Source: Comamonadaceae bacterium | GTDB lineage: Bacteria; Pseudomonadota; Gammaproteobacteria; Burkholderiales; Burkholderiaceae_C | DNA: 24,518 bases | NCBI GenBank assembly: GCA_947374505.1 | Contig: CANCCE010000011.1 | Coordinates: forward strand, 1-24,518 | Reading direction: 5' to 3' | Shown here: one piece after another, positions 23,788-24,518 of the stretch | How positions within the stretch are numbered: position 1 is the first letter of the stretch | How the letters are laid out: every line of letters starts with the position of its first letter | Program-made: the position numbers and the translations under genes | The notes under the pieces: generated by a model | What the model was told of the DNA's origin: nothing | Database searches by the model: none | What the model saw: only the letters and a program-made list of their open reading frames with translations

Positions 23788-24518
23788 ATGAAGGTTTTGG
23801 TACCCGTCAAACGCGTGGTGGATTACAACGTCAAGGTGCGCGTCAAGTCAGACGGCACCGGTGTGGACATCGCCAATGTCAAGATGAGCATGAACCCCTT
23901 TGACGAAATCGCTGTTGAAGAGGCCACCCGCCTCAAAGAAAAAGGCGCTGCGACCGAAGTCATCGCCGTCAGCTGCGGCGTCACGCAATGCCAGGAAACC
24001 CTGCGCACAGCCATGGCGATTGGCGCTGATCGTGCCATTCTGGTCGACACCACGGAGGAGTTGCAGCCGTTGGCCGTTGCCAAGTTGCTCAAGGCCTTGG
24101 TCGACAAAGAGCAGCCACAGCTGGTGATTTTGGGCAAGCAAGCGATTGACGACGACTGCAACCAGACTGGTCAGATGCTGGCCGCTTTGCTGGGCTGGCC
24201 TCAGGCCACCTTCGCTTCCAAAGTCGAAGTAGCCGATGGCAAAGTCACGGTCAGCCGTGAAGTCGATGGCGGTTCTGAAACCCTGGTACTCACGCTGCCC
24301 GCCATCATCACCACCGATTTACGCCTGAACGAGCCGCGCTACGTGACGCTGCCGAATATCATGAAGGCCAAGAAAAAGCAGATGGACACCTACAAGCCAG
24401 AAGAGCTGGGTGTCGACGTCAAACCGCGTATCAAAACCCTCAAAGTCAGCGAGCCGCCCAAACGCAGCGCTGGCGTCAAAGTCGCCGACGTCGCCGCACT
24501 CGTCGACAAACTTAAAAA
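23788..24518 (+). CDS. etfB: Electron transfer flavoprotein subunit beta (3' end cut)
   Basis: 243 of about 249 expected residues are visible before the window ends. The start is ATG 23788, with GGAG seven nt upstream. The protein opens MKVLVPVKRVVDYNVKVRVK and carries NPFDEIAVEEA (37-47) and the AMP-binding region around DDDCNQTGQMLAALLGWPQA, plus the C-terminal signature TTDLRLNEPRYVTLPNIMKA. With the alpha subunit, expected just downstream, it forms the FAD-carrying heterodimer that takes electrons from acyl-CoA and related dehydrogenases to ETF-ubiquinone oxidoreductase. It follows the MscS gene by 43 bp but has its own ribosome site; a shared transcript is not certain. Confidence 0.96.
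   Translation, partial: MKVLVPVKRVVDYNVKVRVKSDGTGVDIANVKMSMNPFDEIAVEEATRLKEKGAATEVIAVSCGVTQCQETLRTAMAIGADRAILVDTTEELQPLAVAKLLKALVDKEQPQLVILGKQAIDDDCNQTGQMLAALLGWPQATFASKVEVADGKVTVSREVDGGSETLVLTLPAIITTDLRLNEPRYVTLPNIMKAKKKQMDTYKPEELGVDVKPRIKTLKVSEPPKRSAGVKVADVAALVDKLK

Noticed and set aside
1..24518. CRISPR arrays, tRNA or rRNA genes
   Set aside because: No regularly spaced repeats and no sequence resembling a tRNA or rRNA were seen on either strand by eye.

Overview
The window looks like chromosomal DNA of a betaproteobacterium, most probably Burkholderiales/Comamonadaceae. This is inferred from the GC-rich coding style of the flanks and the gene set (DUF2126 transglutaminase, circularly permuted ATP-grasp and alpha-E genes beside comEC; HDAC-like, MscS and etfB in a row). 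Species cannot be settled from the sequence alone. There are 17 gene calls, two of them cut by the window ends, plus one gene fragment.

Region 1 (1-10678) is a divergent cluster of a predicted but biochemically obscure peptide/amide-forming system. Leftward run a large transglutaminase/DUF2126 gene and, 18 bp later, a circularly permuted ATP-grasp gene that leaves the window. Rightward, after comEC (DNA-uptake channel), come a second ATP-grasp paralogue, an alpha-E gene overlapping it by 4 bp, and a second, small transglutaminase-like gene. The two ATP-grasp paralogues both carry Ser/Gln low-complexity segments.

Region 2 (10679-13801) holds a fused MFS-type membrane/spermidine-synthase-like gene and a convergent two-TM hypothetical gene. 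It is bounded by a 307-bp direct repeat. The left copy is the 3' part of the small transglutaminase gene. The right copy is an orphan fragment that starts exactly one codon after the catalytic Cys. Nine base differences separate the copies, eight of them synonymous.

Region 3 (13802 to about 19793) is compositionally different: AT-rich in its genes, with weak ribosome sites. It has a NarL/LuxR response regulator, a hybrid histidine kinase with a terminal receiver, a SphA/phenol-MetA-type outer-membrane protein, a 1.25-kb stretch without a credible gene, and two small exported or membrane proteins (one BamE-like). It looks like an acquired island, but no integrase or transposase was recognised. 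An array of four 9-bp A-tract repeats and a 12-bp perfect palindrome lie upstream of the two-component genes.

Region 4 (19794-24518) returns to the GC-rich style: a TIGR02450-type small Trp-containing protein gene and mltB (leftward, probably one operon), then rightward an HDAC-family deacetylase, an MscS channel and etfB (cut by the window end).
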